A DNA stretch of 64,000 nucleotides from Arenimonas sp. (lineage in GTDB: Bacteria > Pseudomonadota > Gammaproteobacteria > Xanthomonadales > Xanthomonadaceae), in NCBI GenBank assembly GCA_026398695.1, contig JAPLSJ010000085.1, positions 1 through 64,000 on the forward strand, in the 5' to 3' direction. This document shows positions 13,380 through 25,700 of this stretch, in pieces; the first letter of the stretch is position 1; every line of letters begins with the position of its first letter. A program made the position numbers and the translations under genes. Below the pieces are notes generated by a model. It had not been told where the DNA came from. It did not search any database and saw only the letters and a program-made list of their open reading frames with translations.

Positions 13380-14348
13380 ATGAAGGACTGGAAACCGACC
13401 GCCAACCTCAAGGCCCTGCGCCTGCGCGCCGAGCTGTACGCGCTGGTGCGCCGCTTCTTCGCCGAGCGCGGCGTGCTGGAGGTTGAAACCCCGGTGCTGT
13501 CTTCGGCCGGCAACACCGACCCGAACATCGAAAGCTTCGCGCTGCGCTTCGACGGCCCGCGCACGGCGGGCGAGGCCACGCGCTGGCTGCGCACCTCGCC
13601 GGAGTTCCCGCTCAAGCGCCTGCTGGCGGCGGGCGTGGGCGACTGCTACGAGCTGGGCCGCGTGTTCCGCAACGGCGAAGCCGGCAAGCGCCACAACCCC
13701 GAGTTCACCATGCTCGAGTGGTACCGCGTGGGCATGAACCACCACCAGCTGATGGACGAGGTCTCGGAGCTGCTCAAGGCCGCGCTCACGCTGGCCGGTC
13801 GGCGCGCCACGGTGCGCGACACCAGCTTCCGCCAGCTGTACCTGGACAAGTTCGGCTTCGACCCGCTGCTGGCGCCCGAGGAAGAGCTGCGCTCGCCGCT
13901 GCAGGTCTACGGCATCGACCCCACCGGCCTCACCCGCGACGACTGGCTGGACCTGCTGATGACCCACCTCATCCAGCCCACCATCCCCGCCAACCGCATC
14001 CTGCTGGTGTACGACTACCCGGCCAGCCAGTGCGCGCTGGCGAAGCTGCGCGCGGGCGACCCGCCGGTGGCCGAACGCTTCGAGGTGTACCTGGGCCCGC
14101 TGGAGGTCGCCAACGGCTATCACGAACTCAACGACGCGCTCGAGCAGCGCCAGCGTTTCGAGGCCGACCTGGCCCGCCGCCGCGCCCGCAACGCCGCGAC
14201 GCCCGTGCTGGACGAGCGCCTGATCGCCAGCCTGCCCAAGCTGCCGGCCTGCGCCGGCGTGGCCCTGGGCGTGGACCGCCTGCTGATGGCCCTGATGGGC
14301 ACCGACAGGATTTCCGACGTGCTGGCGTTCCCGTTCGACAGGGCATGA
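13380..14348 (+). CDS. epmA: Elongation factor P beta-lysine ligase (GenX/PoxA)
   Basis: Short class II LysRS-like protein without N-terminal OB domain: FFAERGVLEVETPVLS...LRTSPEFPLKRLLAAGVGDCYELGRVFRNGEAGKRHNPEFTMLEWYRVG...GVALGVDRLLMALMG. Confidence 0.95.
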   Translation: MKDWKPTANLKALRLRAELYALVRRFFAERGVLEVETPVLSSAGNTDPNIESFALRFDGPRTAGEATRWLRTSPEFPLKRLLAAGVGDCYELGRVFRNGEAGKRHNPEFTMLEWYRVGMNHHQLMDEVSELLKAALTLAGRRATVRDTSFRQLYLDKFGFDPLLAPEEELRSPLQVYGIDPTGLTRDDWLDLLMTHLIQPTIPANRILLVYDYPASQCALAKLRAGDPPVAERFEVYLGPLEVANGYHELNDALEQRQRFEADLARRRARNAATPVLDERLIASLPKLPACAGVALGVDRLLMALMGTDRISDVLAFPFDRA

Positions 14349-14460
14349 ACGGACGCTAAGCGGGTCGCGGCGAATGCCGCCGGGTTTGTCGCTTATTCAT
14401 GCTCCGCCCCCTAAATTGCGTGGCGTGCGGCCAGCCGGCCGACGTCCAGGAGCCTTTGCC

Positions 14461-15018
14461 ATGTCCCGTTACCTGTTTGCCCTGCTGGCCCTCGCCGCCG
14501 CCGCGCTGCCGCTGACCGCGTCGGCCGATTCGCGCTATCGCTACGACGATCGATATGGCTACGACGACGGCTACCGCAGCGGCGGCGAAATCCGCTGCAG
14601 CTCCGACGACGGCCGCACCCGCCGCTGCAACGTCGACACCCGCGGCGGCGTGCGCCTGGTGCGGCAGGAATCGCGCTCGCCGTGCATCCAGGGCCGCACC
14701 TGGGGCGTCGACCGCCGCGGCATCTTGGTCACCAACGGCTGCCGCGCGCGCTTCCAGGTCGGTGGCGGCCGCGGCTATGACCAGCCGGGCTATGGCTACG
14801 ACGCCCCGGGCTACGGCAACGGCTACGACGAGCAGGTGATCCGCTGCGAGTCGCGCGATGGCCGCCAGCGTTTCTGCCGGGTGCCCGGTGGCGTGCGCGA
14901 AGCGCAGATCGTCCGCCGCCTGAGCGACACGCGCTGCCAGTTCAACTACAACTGGGGCTACCAGCGCGACGGCATCTGGGTGGACCAGGGTTGCCGCGCG
15001 GAGTTCCGCGTTTACTGA
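14461..15018 (+). CDS. Secreted DUF3011-like protein with two cysteine-bearing repeats
   Basis: Signal peptide MSRYLFALLALAAAALPLTASA; repeats IRCSSDDGRTRRCNVD...SPCIQGRTWGVDRRGILVTNGCRARF and IRCESRDGRQRFCRVP...TRCQFNYNWGYQRDGIWVDQGCRAEF. Confidence 0.82.
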   Translation: MSRYLFALLALAAAALPLTASADSRYRYDDRYGYDDGYRSGGEIRCSSDDGRTRRCNVDTRGGVRLVRQESRSPCIQGRTWGVDRRGILVTNGCRARFQVGGGRGYDQPGYGYDAPGYGNGYDEQVIRCESRDGRQRFCRVPGGVREAQIVRRLSDTRCQFNYNWGYQRDGIWVDQGCRAEFRVY

Positions 15019-15037
15019 TCCGCACGAAGGCGGATAC

Positions 15038-15064
15038 CGAAGCCCGGCCTTGCGCCGGGCTTCG
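15038..15064. terminator. Hairpin between convergent genes
   Basis: cgaagcccggc-cttgc-gccgggcttcg, 11-bp perfect stem between the DUF3011 stop and the 3' end of the minus-strand hypothetical gene. Confidence 0.7.
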
Positions 15065-15069
15065 TCGTT

Positions 15070-15792
15070 TCAGGGTTTGGCGCGCTTGCGCGCTGCGGTC
15101 TTGCCGGCAGGCTTTTTCGCGGCGGACTTCTTCGCGGCGGGCCGGGCGGCGGCGGGCGCGACCACGGCGCCGAGCTGGCGGCCGATCGCGCTGGCCAGCT
15201 TGAGCGGGGGCAGGGCGAGCGACAGCGCCTCGGTGCTCCAGGCGCGCAGCTTGGAAGGAGCCAGGTTCAGGGCGCCGGCCAGCGGTGCCGGCAGCCAGTC
15301 GGCACCGGCCTTGCGCAGGCGGCACACGCTGTCGGCGTAGCGGCCCGCGGCCCAGGTGGCCGCCACGGCGCGCACGGTGGCGGTGACCAGCGGCTCGAGC
15401 GGCGTGTAGCGCATCAGCGGCGTGCTCACCGCGCTGGGCAGCCAGCCGCTGAGCAGCGAGCGCAGGCCTTCGCGGGTCGCCAGCGGGCTGAGCACCGCCT
15501 GGGTTTGCGCCACGGCCAGCACGCCTTCCACTTCCCAGCCGGCGGGCTTGAGCTTGTAGCTGCGGTAGATGGCCTGCACCAGCTTGCCCTGGATGTCCTC
15601 GGCCGATTCGCTGCTGCCGGCGCGGCGGATCGTCACCGGCAGGAAGGGCTTGAGCAGCGGCACCCGGTCCAGGCCGACCTGCAGCGCGGCGCCGGCGCCG
15701 GCTTTCACGCAGGCCGCGTGCAACATGGGTTCGATGCCGGCATCCAGGGCGGAGGACTTGGCGGGGGTGGTGCGCGCGGGTCGAGTGCTCAT
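15070..15792 (-). CDS. Hypothetical protein with Lys/Ala-rich histone H1-like C-terminal tail
   Basis: Start chosen at MSTRPARTTPAKSSALDAG; C-term ARPAAKKSAAKKPAGKTAARKRAKP. Confidence 0.7.
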   Translation of the reverse strand: MSTRPARTTPAKSSALDAGIEPMLHAACVKAGAGAALQVGLDRVPLLKPFLPVTIRRAGSSESAEDIQGKLVQAIYRSYKLKPAGWEVEGVLAVAQTQAVLSPLATREGLRSLLSGWLPSAVSTPLMRYTPLEPLVTATVRAVAATWAAGRYADSVCRLRKAGADWLPAPLAGALNLAPSKLRAWSTEALSLALPPLKLASAIGRQLGAVVAPAAARPAAKKSAAKKPAGKTAARKRAKP

Positions 15793-15853
15793 GGGCGGAG
15801 CATAGCGCGCTGCCGGCCTTGGTAAACTCGGGACATCGCATGGAGAACCGCGC

Positions 15854-16912
15854 ATGGACTTCGACCGCTACGACCGCATCCGCCCGATCCGCTGGCAGGG
15901 CGACCACCTGTCGCTGCTCGACCAGCGCAAGCTGCCGTTCGTGGCCGAGTACGACCAGTGCCGCGACAGCGATGCCGTGGCCGCGGCCATCCATGCCCTG
16001 GTGGTGCGCGGTGCGCCGGCGATCGGCATCGCCGCGGCCTGGGGCGCGGTGCTCGCCGGGCAGCGCGTGGTGGCGGCCGACGGCGCGCAGGCGCTGGCCA
16101 GGCTCGAGCCTGACCTGGCGCACCTCCAGGCCGCGCGCCCCACCGCCGTGAACCTGGCCTGGGCGCTGGCGCGCGTGCGCCGCGTGCTGGCCACGGCCGG
16201 CGCCGACTGGCTGGCCGTGCTGGAGGCCGAGGCGGCCGCCATCGAAACCGAAGACCTCGCGGCCAACCGCTACATGGGCGCGCTGGGCGCGGCCCTGGTG
16301 GCGCCCGGCAGCGGCGTGCTCACCCACTGCAACACCGGCTCGCTGGCCACGGCCGGCTTCGGCACGGCCCTGGGCGTGATCCGCGCCGGCGTGGCCGAAG
16401 GCCGCATCGAGCGCGTGTACGCCAGCGAAACCCGGCCCTGGCTGCAGGGCGCGCGCCTCACGGTCTGGGAGCTCCTGCAGGACGGCATCCCGGCCACCCT
16501 GATCGCCGACGGCGCCGCGGCGCACCTCATGAAGACCGGCGCCGTGCAGTGGCTGGTGGTCGGCGCCGACCGCATCTGCGCCAACGGCGACACCGCCAAC
16601 AAGATCGGCACCTATTCGCACGCCATCGCCGCCCGCCACCACGGCGTCAAGGTGATGGTGGTGGCGCCGTCGTCCACCGTGGACATGGCCACCGCGCACG
16701 GCGACGACATCGAGATCGAGATGCGCGACCCGGCCGAACTGCTGGCCATGGCCGGCGTGCGCACGGTCGCCGACGGGGTGGAGGCGTGGAATCCGGTGTT
16801 CGACGTCACCCCCGCGGGGCTGATCGACGCCATCGTCACCGAGCGTGGCGTGGTGCACCGCCCCGACCGGGCCGGAATGGCCGCTGTTTTCGGCGCCAAA
16901 TCAAGCCCCTAA
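15854..16912 (+). CDS. mtnA: S-methyl-5-thioribose-1-phosphate isomerase
   Basis: [73 protein letters not shown]. Confidence 0.96.
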   Translation: MDFDRYDRIRPIRWQGDHLSLLDQRKLPFVAEYDQCRDSDAVAAAIHALVVRGAPAIGIAAAWGAVLAGQRVVAADGAQALARLEPDLAHLQAARPTAVNLAWALARVRRVLATAGADWLAVLEAEAAAIETEDLAANRYMGALGAALVAPGSGVLTHCNTGSLATAGFGTALGVIRAGVAEGRIERVYASETRPWLQGARLTVWELLQDGIPATLIADGAAAHLMKTGAVQWLVVGADRICANGDTANKIGTYSHAIAARHHGVKVMVVAPSSTVDMATAHGDDIEIEMRDPAELLAMAGVRTVADGVEAWNPVFDVTPAGLIDAIVTERGVVHRPDRAGMAAVFGAKSSP

Positions 16913-16961
16913 GTGCTTGTTTTATGGCCTTTAGGCAGCCCTTTGCGCGGGCTGTTTCTGG

Positions 16962-16967
16962 TATGAT
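16962..16967 (+). promoter_or_regulatory. Candidate extended -10 element upstream of gyrA
   Basis: tctgGTATGATttcacg: TGn-TATGAT extended -10 about 75 bp upstream of gyrA ATG; no strong -35 seen. Confidence 0.45.
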
Positions 16968-17040
16968 TTCACGTCCCTGAAAGCCCCTGTGCGCGGCCCC
17001 GGCCGCCGCACCCGCCCGAACGTCGAATACGGAAGCACGA

Positions 17041-19662
<2,622 letters not shown>

Positions 19663-19732
19663 TCCCGGCAGGCCGCGCGAAACTTCTCGCGCGGCCCGTG
19701 CACCAAGGCTGGCACCCCCGACGGAGAGCTGC

Positions 19733-21805
19733 ATGCGCCTGACCCGATTCGCCGCGGCGTGGATCGCCGCGTCCCTGATGCTGGCGGCCCTTCCGGCGCT
19801 GGCCCAGCCTGCCCCGGCCCCCGCGGCCGTGCGCGCCAGCGATGCCGAGCGCATCGCGGCCGCGCGCGACCGGGTGCTGCCGGTGGTGGTGAGCATCCTC
19901 ACGGTGCGCGAAGACCACGTCCAGGGCGAGCCCGTGCTCAGCGTGTCCAGCGGCAGCGGCACGGTGGTGACGGCGCAGGGCCACATCGCCACCAACGCCC
20001 ACGTCACCGAGAACGGCCGCAGCTTCCGCGTGGTGTTCGCCGACGGCCGCGAGCTGCCGGCGCGCCTGGTCGGCACCGACACCCTGTCCGACCTGGCGGT
20101 GCTGCAGGCCCTGCCGGCCGCGCCCGAGACCTTCGCCTACGCCGAATTCTCCCGCCAGCTCGACCTGCAGCCCGGCGACACCGTGCTGGCGATGGGTGCG
20201 CCCTGGGGCCTGTCCAACTCCATGAGCGCCGGCGTGGTGAACAACCCGCGCCGCCTGCTGGTGTCGCTGTTCGACGACGAAGCCGACTACGAGGACCGCC
20301 TCGGCGCCGACCAGCCCACCGGCCGCTACTACGCCTGGATCCAGCACGATGCCGCCATCGCACCCGGCAATTCCGGCGGTCCGCTGGTGGACCTGTCGGG
20401 CCGCATCGTCGGCGTGAACACGCGCGGCACGCTGTTCGGCGGCGACCTGGCCTTCGCCATCCCCGGCCCGGATGCCGGCGAAGTGGTCGCGGCGCTGGTG
20501 GCCAAGGGCCGCATCGAGCGCACGCACCTGGGCTTCCGCCTGCGCTCGCTCAAGGGCACCGGGCTCAAGGACGGCGTGCTGGTGAATGCCGTCGAGCGCG
20601 GCTCGGCCGCCGAGAAGGCCGGGCTGCTGGCCGGCGACCGCATCCTCACCCTGCAGGGCGAAACCGTGCGCGCGCTGCAGCCGGTGGACGTGCCGGCCCT
20701 GCAGCGCCGCCTGGCCGAGCTGCCGGTCGGCGCCGCGGTGGCGCTGGGCATCGACCGCGCCGGCAAGCGCAGCGAAATCCGGCTGACGGCGCAGCGCCTG
20801 CCCGACGACCGGATCGAAGAACGTGCCTTCACCCCGTTCGGGCTGTCGCTGGCCGAAATGACGCCGGCCCTGAGCCGCCGGCGCAACCTGGACGAAACCA
20901 GCGGCCTGATCGTCACCGGCATCCGCCCGGGCGGCCCGGCCGCCATCGCCCGCCCGGCGCTGGCGCAGGGCGACGTGATCCTGCGCGTCAACGGCAAGCC
21001 CGTGGCGTCGCATGCGTCGCTGGACGCCGTTGCCGGGCTCCCGCCCACCGACGGCAAGCCGCTGGTGATCGAGTTCCAGCGCGAGGCCGAGCAGCGCATC
21101 GCCGTGCTGGCGCCGATCCACGGCGACCGCCTGCGCACCCCGTTGCCCGAGCTGGCCAAGGCCTGGGCCGGCGTGGAAGTGCAGCCCGTCACCGCGTCGC
21201 TGGCGCGCGACCTGGGCCTGGCGGCGCCGGGCTTCCGCATCATCCGCACCTATCCGGGCAGCCCGCTGGCGGCCGCCGGTGCGCGCGTGGGCGACCTGCT
21301 GACCACCCTGGACGGCGAGCCGCTGCGCGCCGCCAACGAGAACTCCGCCGACGGCTTCCACCAGCGCGTGCGCGACCTGCCGATCGGCAGCACCGCGCGC
21401 TTCGAGGCACTGCGCGACGGCAAGCCGCAGGTGTTCTCGCTGGCGCTGGCCGAATCGCCGATCAACACCTCGGGCCTGCGCACCCTGGCGCTCAGCCGCC
21501 TGCGCGCACAGCTGCGCGAGATCGGTTTCTACGACCGCGCCGCGCGCCGCCTGCCGGCCAGCCAGTCCGGCGTGGTGGTGGACGGCGTCGAGGCCGGCGG
21601 CCCCGCGGGCCTGGCCCATCTGGCCGGCGGCGACATCATCATCAGCCTGGGCGGGGAGCCGGTGCGCGACCTGACCGGCCTGGCGCAGGCGCTCGAGCGC
21701 GCCCTGGCCAAGGGCAACGGCAGCGTCGTGCCGCTGCAGGTGGTGCGTGGCGGTGAAACCCGCATCCTGTACCTCGAACGCTACTGGCTCACGGAGACGC
21801 CATGA
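19733..21805 (+). CDS. Periplasmic HtrA-like trypsin-fold serine protease with multiple PDZ-like domains
   Basis: Signal peptide; GHIATNAHVTENG (His), DTLSDLAVLQ (Asp), AIAPGNSGGPLVDLSG (Ser); repeated PDZ-like blocks (KDGVLVNAVERGSAAEKAGLLAGDRILTLQGE; GLIVTGIRPGGPAAIARPALAQGDVILRVNGK; SGVVVDGVEAGGPAGLAHLAGGDIIISLGGE). Confidence 0.88.
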   Translation: MRLTRFAAAWIAASLMLAALPALAQPAPAPAAVRASDAERIAAARDRVLPVVVSILTVREDHVQGEPVLSVSSGSGTVVTAQGHIATNAHVTENGRSFRVVFADGRELPARLVGTDTLSDLAVLQALPAAPETFAYAEFSRQLDLQPGDTVLAMGAPWGLSNSMSAGVVNNPRRLLVSLFDDEADYEDRLGADQPTGRYYAWIQHDAAIAPGNSGGPLVDLSGRIVGVNTRGTLFGGDLAFAIPGPDAGEVVAALVAKGRIERTHLGFRLRSLKGTGLKDGVLVNAVERGSAAEKAGLLAGDRILTLQGETVRALQPVDVPALQRRLAELPVGAAVALGIDRAGKRSEIRLTAQRLPDDRIEERAFTPFGLSLAEMTPALSRRRNLDETSGLIVTGIRPGGPAAIARPALAQGDVILRVNGKPVASHASLDAVAGLPPTDGKPLVIEFQREAEQRIAVLAPIHGDRLRTPLPELAKAWAGVEVQPVTASLARDLGLAAPGFRIIRTYPGSPLAAAGARVGDLLTTLDGEPLRAANENSADGFHQRVRDLPIGSTARFEALRDGKPQVFSLALAESPINTSGLRTLALSRLRAQLREIGFYDRAARRLPASQSGVVVDGVEAGGPAGLAHLAGGDIIISLGGEPVRDLTGLAQALERALAKGNGSVVPLQVVRGGETRILYLERYWLTETP

Positions 21806-22596
21806 CCCTGGTCCGCCTGATCGTCCTTGCCGGGCTGCTGCTGGCCGCGTCGCCAGCCCCGGCCGCCGCGGCTGCCGAGCCCTTCGACGACTACCGCGAG
21901 GTCTACCGCGACCTGGTGCAGCAGCATTCGTCCGCCATCGTCACGGTGAAGTTCGTGATGTCGGTGACCAACTCGGGCAACGAGCAGCGCATCGAGGACC
22001 GCACGCAGGCGGTGATGGTGAGCGCCGACGGCCTGCTGGTGGTGCCCGAACGGGCCGTCAGCATCGACTTCAGCAAGCTGGGCGCGGCGACGCCGGGCCA
22101 GGCCTCGCCGGTGGCCAAGTCCAGCGACTTCCGGGTGCGCCTGGCCGACAGCGAAGACTGGCTGCCGGCCGACCTGGTCACCCGCGATGCCGAACTGGGC
22201 CTGGCCTGGCTGCGGCTGCGCGACCCGGCCGGCAAGCTCGGCTTCGTCGACCTGTCGCAGGGCATCAAGGCCGAGCCGGGCATGGTGTTCTTCTCGCTGC
22301 TGCGCACGTCCGACGAATGGGGCGGCGTGTCGGTGTTCCGGCCGGGCCTGGTGCTGGGCGAAACCCGCAGCCCCACCTATCGGCTGATGGTGGACGGGGT
22401 ACCGGGCATCGCCTTCTCGCACGACGGCAAGCCGATGGGCTACGTGGATATCGACCTGGCCGCGATGTCGCGCCAGGGCGGCACCGGCCTGGGCCTGGAC
22501 CTGGCCGACCTGGTGCTGCGCATGACCCCCGTGGACAAGGTGGCCGCGGCCACCGCCCAGGCGGCCAGGCTGCCGGTGGCCGGCGCGGTCGAATGA
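21802..22596 (+). CDS. Secreted trypsin-fold-like protein lacking a recognisable catalytic serine motif (predicted pseudoprotease partner)
   Basis: ATGA overlap with the upstream protease; signal peptide; HSSAIVTVKFVMSV...TQAVMVSADGLLVVP and DAELGLAWLRLRD resemble HtrA beta-strands but no GNSGGP motif. Confidence 0.65.
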   Translation: MTLVRLIVLAGLLLAASPAPAAAAAEPFDDYREVYRDLVQQHSSAIVTVKFVMSVTNSGNEQRIEDRTQAVMVSADGLLVVPERAVSIDFSKLGAATPGQASPVAKSSDFRVRLADSEDWLPADLVTRDAELGLAWLRLRDPAGKLGFVDLSQGIKAEPGMVFFSLLRTSDEWGGVSVFRPGLVLGETRSPTYRLMVDGVPGIAFSHDGKPMGYVDIDLAAMSRQGGTGLGLDLADLVLRMTPVDKVAAATAQAARLPVAGAVE

Positions 22597-22701
22597 CGGC
22601 CCGCCGCCGCGCGCGGCGCTGACCGCTTTCCGCGGAAATTGCGTGGCGCCGTTCCTGCAACGTCGCCGCCCTATACTGGCCACCTCTCCCGGAGTGGCCC
22701 C

Positions 22702-25700
22702 ATGAAAAACCTCGCATCGCTGCGCCGCGCACTTGCGCTGTTCGTCCTTTCCCTCGCCATCGTGCTCGTCGCCGGATGCAAGCGCGACGCCAACGAGGTG
22801 CCGGAAATGCAGAGCGGCGCGCCGGTGGACGCGCGGCCGAAGATCGAGGGCTTCGGCCTGGTGTCGGCCGGGCGCGGCGAGCGCCAGGGCGACGTGGCGA
22901 TCGCGCTGGAATTCTCGCAGCCGCTCGCGGCCAGCCAGGAGTTCGACGCATTGATCGTGGTGACCGGGCCCGATGGCGCGGTGGTGACGGGCAGCTGGGT
23001 GCTCGACGACGAAGCGATGACGCTGCGCTTCCCCTACGTCGAGGCCAGCCGTGATTACACCGTGCTGATCCGCGCCGGCCTGGCTGCCGCCGACGGCAAG
23101 ACCCTGGGCAAGGACGACCAGCGCACCGTCAACACCGGCCCGGTGGAACCTGCCGTCGGCTTCGCCTCGCAGGGCAGCGTGCTGCCGGCGCGCGATACCC
23201 GCGGCCTGCCCGTGGTGTCGGTGAACGTGCAGGAAGTGGACGTGGAGTTCCTGCGCGTGCGCGACAGCGAAGTCGCCAACTTCTTCGTCAGCTACCAGCG
23301 CGGCGGCCGCCGCGGCGGCTGGGAGCTCAGCGACAGCGAGTGGCAGGACCGCGTGGCGATCACGCGCGTGGCCGACTCGGTGTACCTCAACCGCTTCGTG
23401 CTGGGCGGCGCCGACAACGAGCGCCGCCTGACCTACCTGCCGGTGCAGAACATCACCGAGCTGCAGGAGCCGGGCCTGTACTTCGCGCTGATGCGCAAGG
23501 TCGGCGCCTATGGCGATGACTACGAGACCGCCACCTTCTTCGTTTCCGACATCGGCCTGCACCTGCGCGCCTACGGCGATTCGGTGTTCGTGCACACCGC
23601 GTCGCTCAAGACCGGCGAGCCGGCCGGCAGCATCGCGCTGAGCGTGCTCGACCGGAAGGGCGAAGTGGTGGCCAAGGCCGAAACCGACGGCAGCGGCAAC
23701 GCCCTGGTGGGCTACAAGCTCGACGCCAGCCACGTGCTGGTGGCGCGCAGCGGCAACGACGTGTCCCTGCTGCCGTTCAACCAGCCGGCGCTCGATCTTT
23801 CCGAATTCTCGGTGGCGGGGCGCAAGCAGGCCTGGTTCGACGTGTTCGCCTGGTCGGGCCGCGACCTCTACCGCCCGGGTGAAACGCTGCGGCTGTCGGC
23901 GCTGATGCGCGACCACGACGGCCGCGCGGTGAAAGCGCAGCCCCTGTTCCTGAGCCTCAAGCAGCCCGACGGCAAGGTGTTCCTGGAAACCCAGCTGGCG
24001 GCGGGCGAGGGCGGCTACTACAGCTGGACCCATGCGCTGCCGGCCGACGTGCCCACGGGCCGCTGGCAGGTGGAGTTCCGCACCGCGCCCGGCGCCGCCG
24101 AAGTGGTGCAGGGCATGTCGCTGCGCATCGAAGAGTTCCTGCCCGAGCGCATGAAGCTCGACCTGGCCAGCGCCAAGCCCACGCTGGCGCCGGGCGAACC
24201 GTTCCCGCTGTCGGTCGAGGCCGCGTACCTCTATGGCGCGCCGGCCTCGGGCAACCGCTTCACCGCGCGCCTGTCGGTCACCGCCGACCAGCATCCGCTG
24301 GAAGCCTTCCCCGACCATTATTTCGGCGACCCCACCATCACCCTGCCCAAGGACGCCAAGGACGCGCTCGACCAGGCGCTGGACGCGAAGGGCAAGCTCA
24401 CCGCCTCGCTGCCCCTGCCCGAGGAGGCCGCCGCGCCCACCGCGCCGGTGGCCGTGGTGGTGAGCGGCAGCGTGTATGAAAGCGGCGGCCGCACCGTCAC
24501 CCGCAGCCTCAAGCGCACGCTGTGGCCGGCGCCCGCGCTGGTGGGCGTGCGCCCGCTGTTCGACATGAAGGAAGGTTCGCCCGCCAACGGCGTGGCCGGC
24601 TTCAACGTGATGCGCACCGACGCCGCGGGCAAGCGCCTGCCGGCCGCCGCGCTGAAGGTGAGCCTGGTGCGCGAGCGCCGCGACTACCACTGGCGCCAGG
24701 AAGAAGGCGGCGGCTGGGGCTACGACTACAGCGCGCGCTACGAAACCGTGGAGTCGCGCGACGTCGCGGCCCGTGCCGATGGCGACACCCGCGTCGATTT
24801 CCAGGTGGAGTGGGGCGAGTACCGACTGGAAGTGCTGGATCCGGAAACCGGCCTGCTCACGCGCCTGCCCTTCGTGGCGGGCTGGAGCTGGGACAATCAG
24901 AATCGCGGCCTGGACGCGCGCCCCGACAAGGTCAAGCTGGCGCTGGACAAGACCAGCTACCGCGCCGGCGACACGCTGCGCATCACCGTGACGCCGCCGC
25001 AGCCGGGCCAGGGCATCCTGGTGGTCGAATCCGACAAGCTGCTGCACGTGCAGCCGCTGCTGGCCAAGCCCGGCGAGACCTACGAGCTCAAGGTCACCGA
25101 GGAATGGGAGCGCCATGACGTCTACATCACCGCGCTGGTGCTGCGCGGTGGTTCGGCGCTGGAGAAGGTGACGCCCGCGCGCGCCGTCGGCGTGGCGCAC
25201 GTGCCGATGGACCGCACCGCGCGCACGGTGCCGGTGACGGTCGAGGCCCCGAAGCAGACCCGCCCCGAACAGGCGCTGCCGGTCACCATCAGCGCGCCCG
25301 CCCTGGCCGGCAAGACCGCCTGGGCCACGGTGTCGGCGGTGGACGTGGGCATCCTCAACATCACCCGCTTCCCGGTGCCCGACGCGGCCGCGCATTTCTT
25401 CGCGCAGCGGCGACTGGGCGTCGACGCGTACGACCTCTATGGCCGCGTGATCGAAAGCTTCGAAGGCGAGGCGGCCACGCTGCGCTTCGGCGGCGACATG
25501 GCGCTGCTGGCGCTGCCGCAGGCCCGCCGCCCGACCGCGCGCGTGCAGACGGTGGACCTGTTCGCCGGCCCGGTGAAGCTCGATGCCAAGGGCCGCGCCA
25601 AGGTGGACGTGATGGTGCCCGACTTCAACGGCACGCTGCGGGTCTCGGCCCTGGTGTACAGCGACGAGGTGTACGGGCAGGGCAGCAGCGAAAGCATCCT

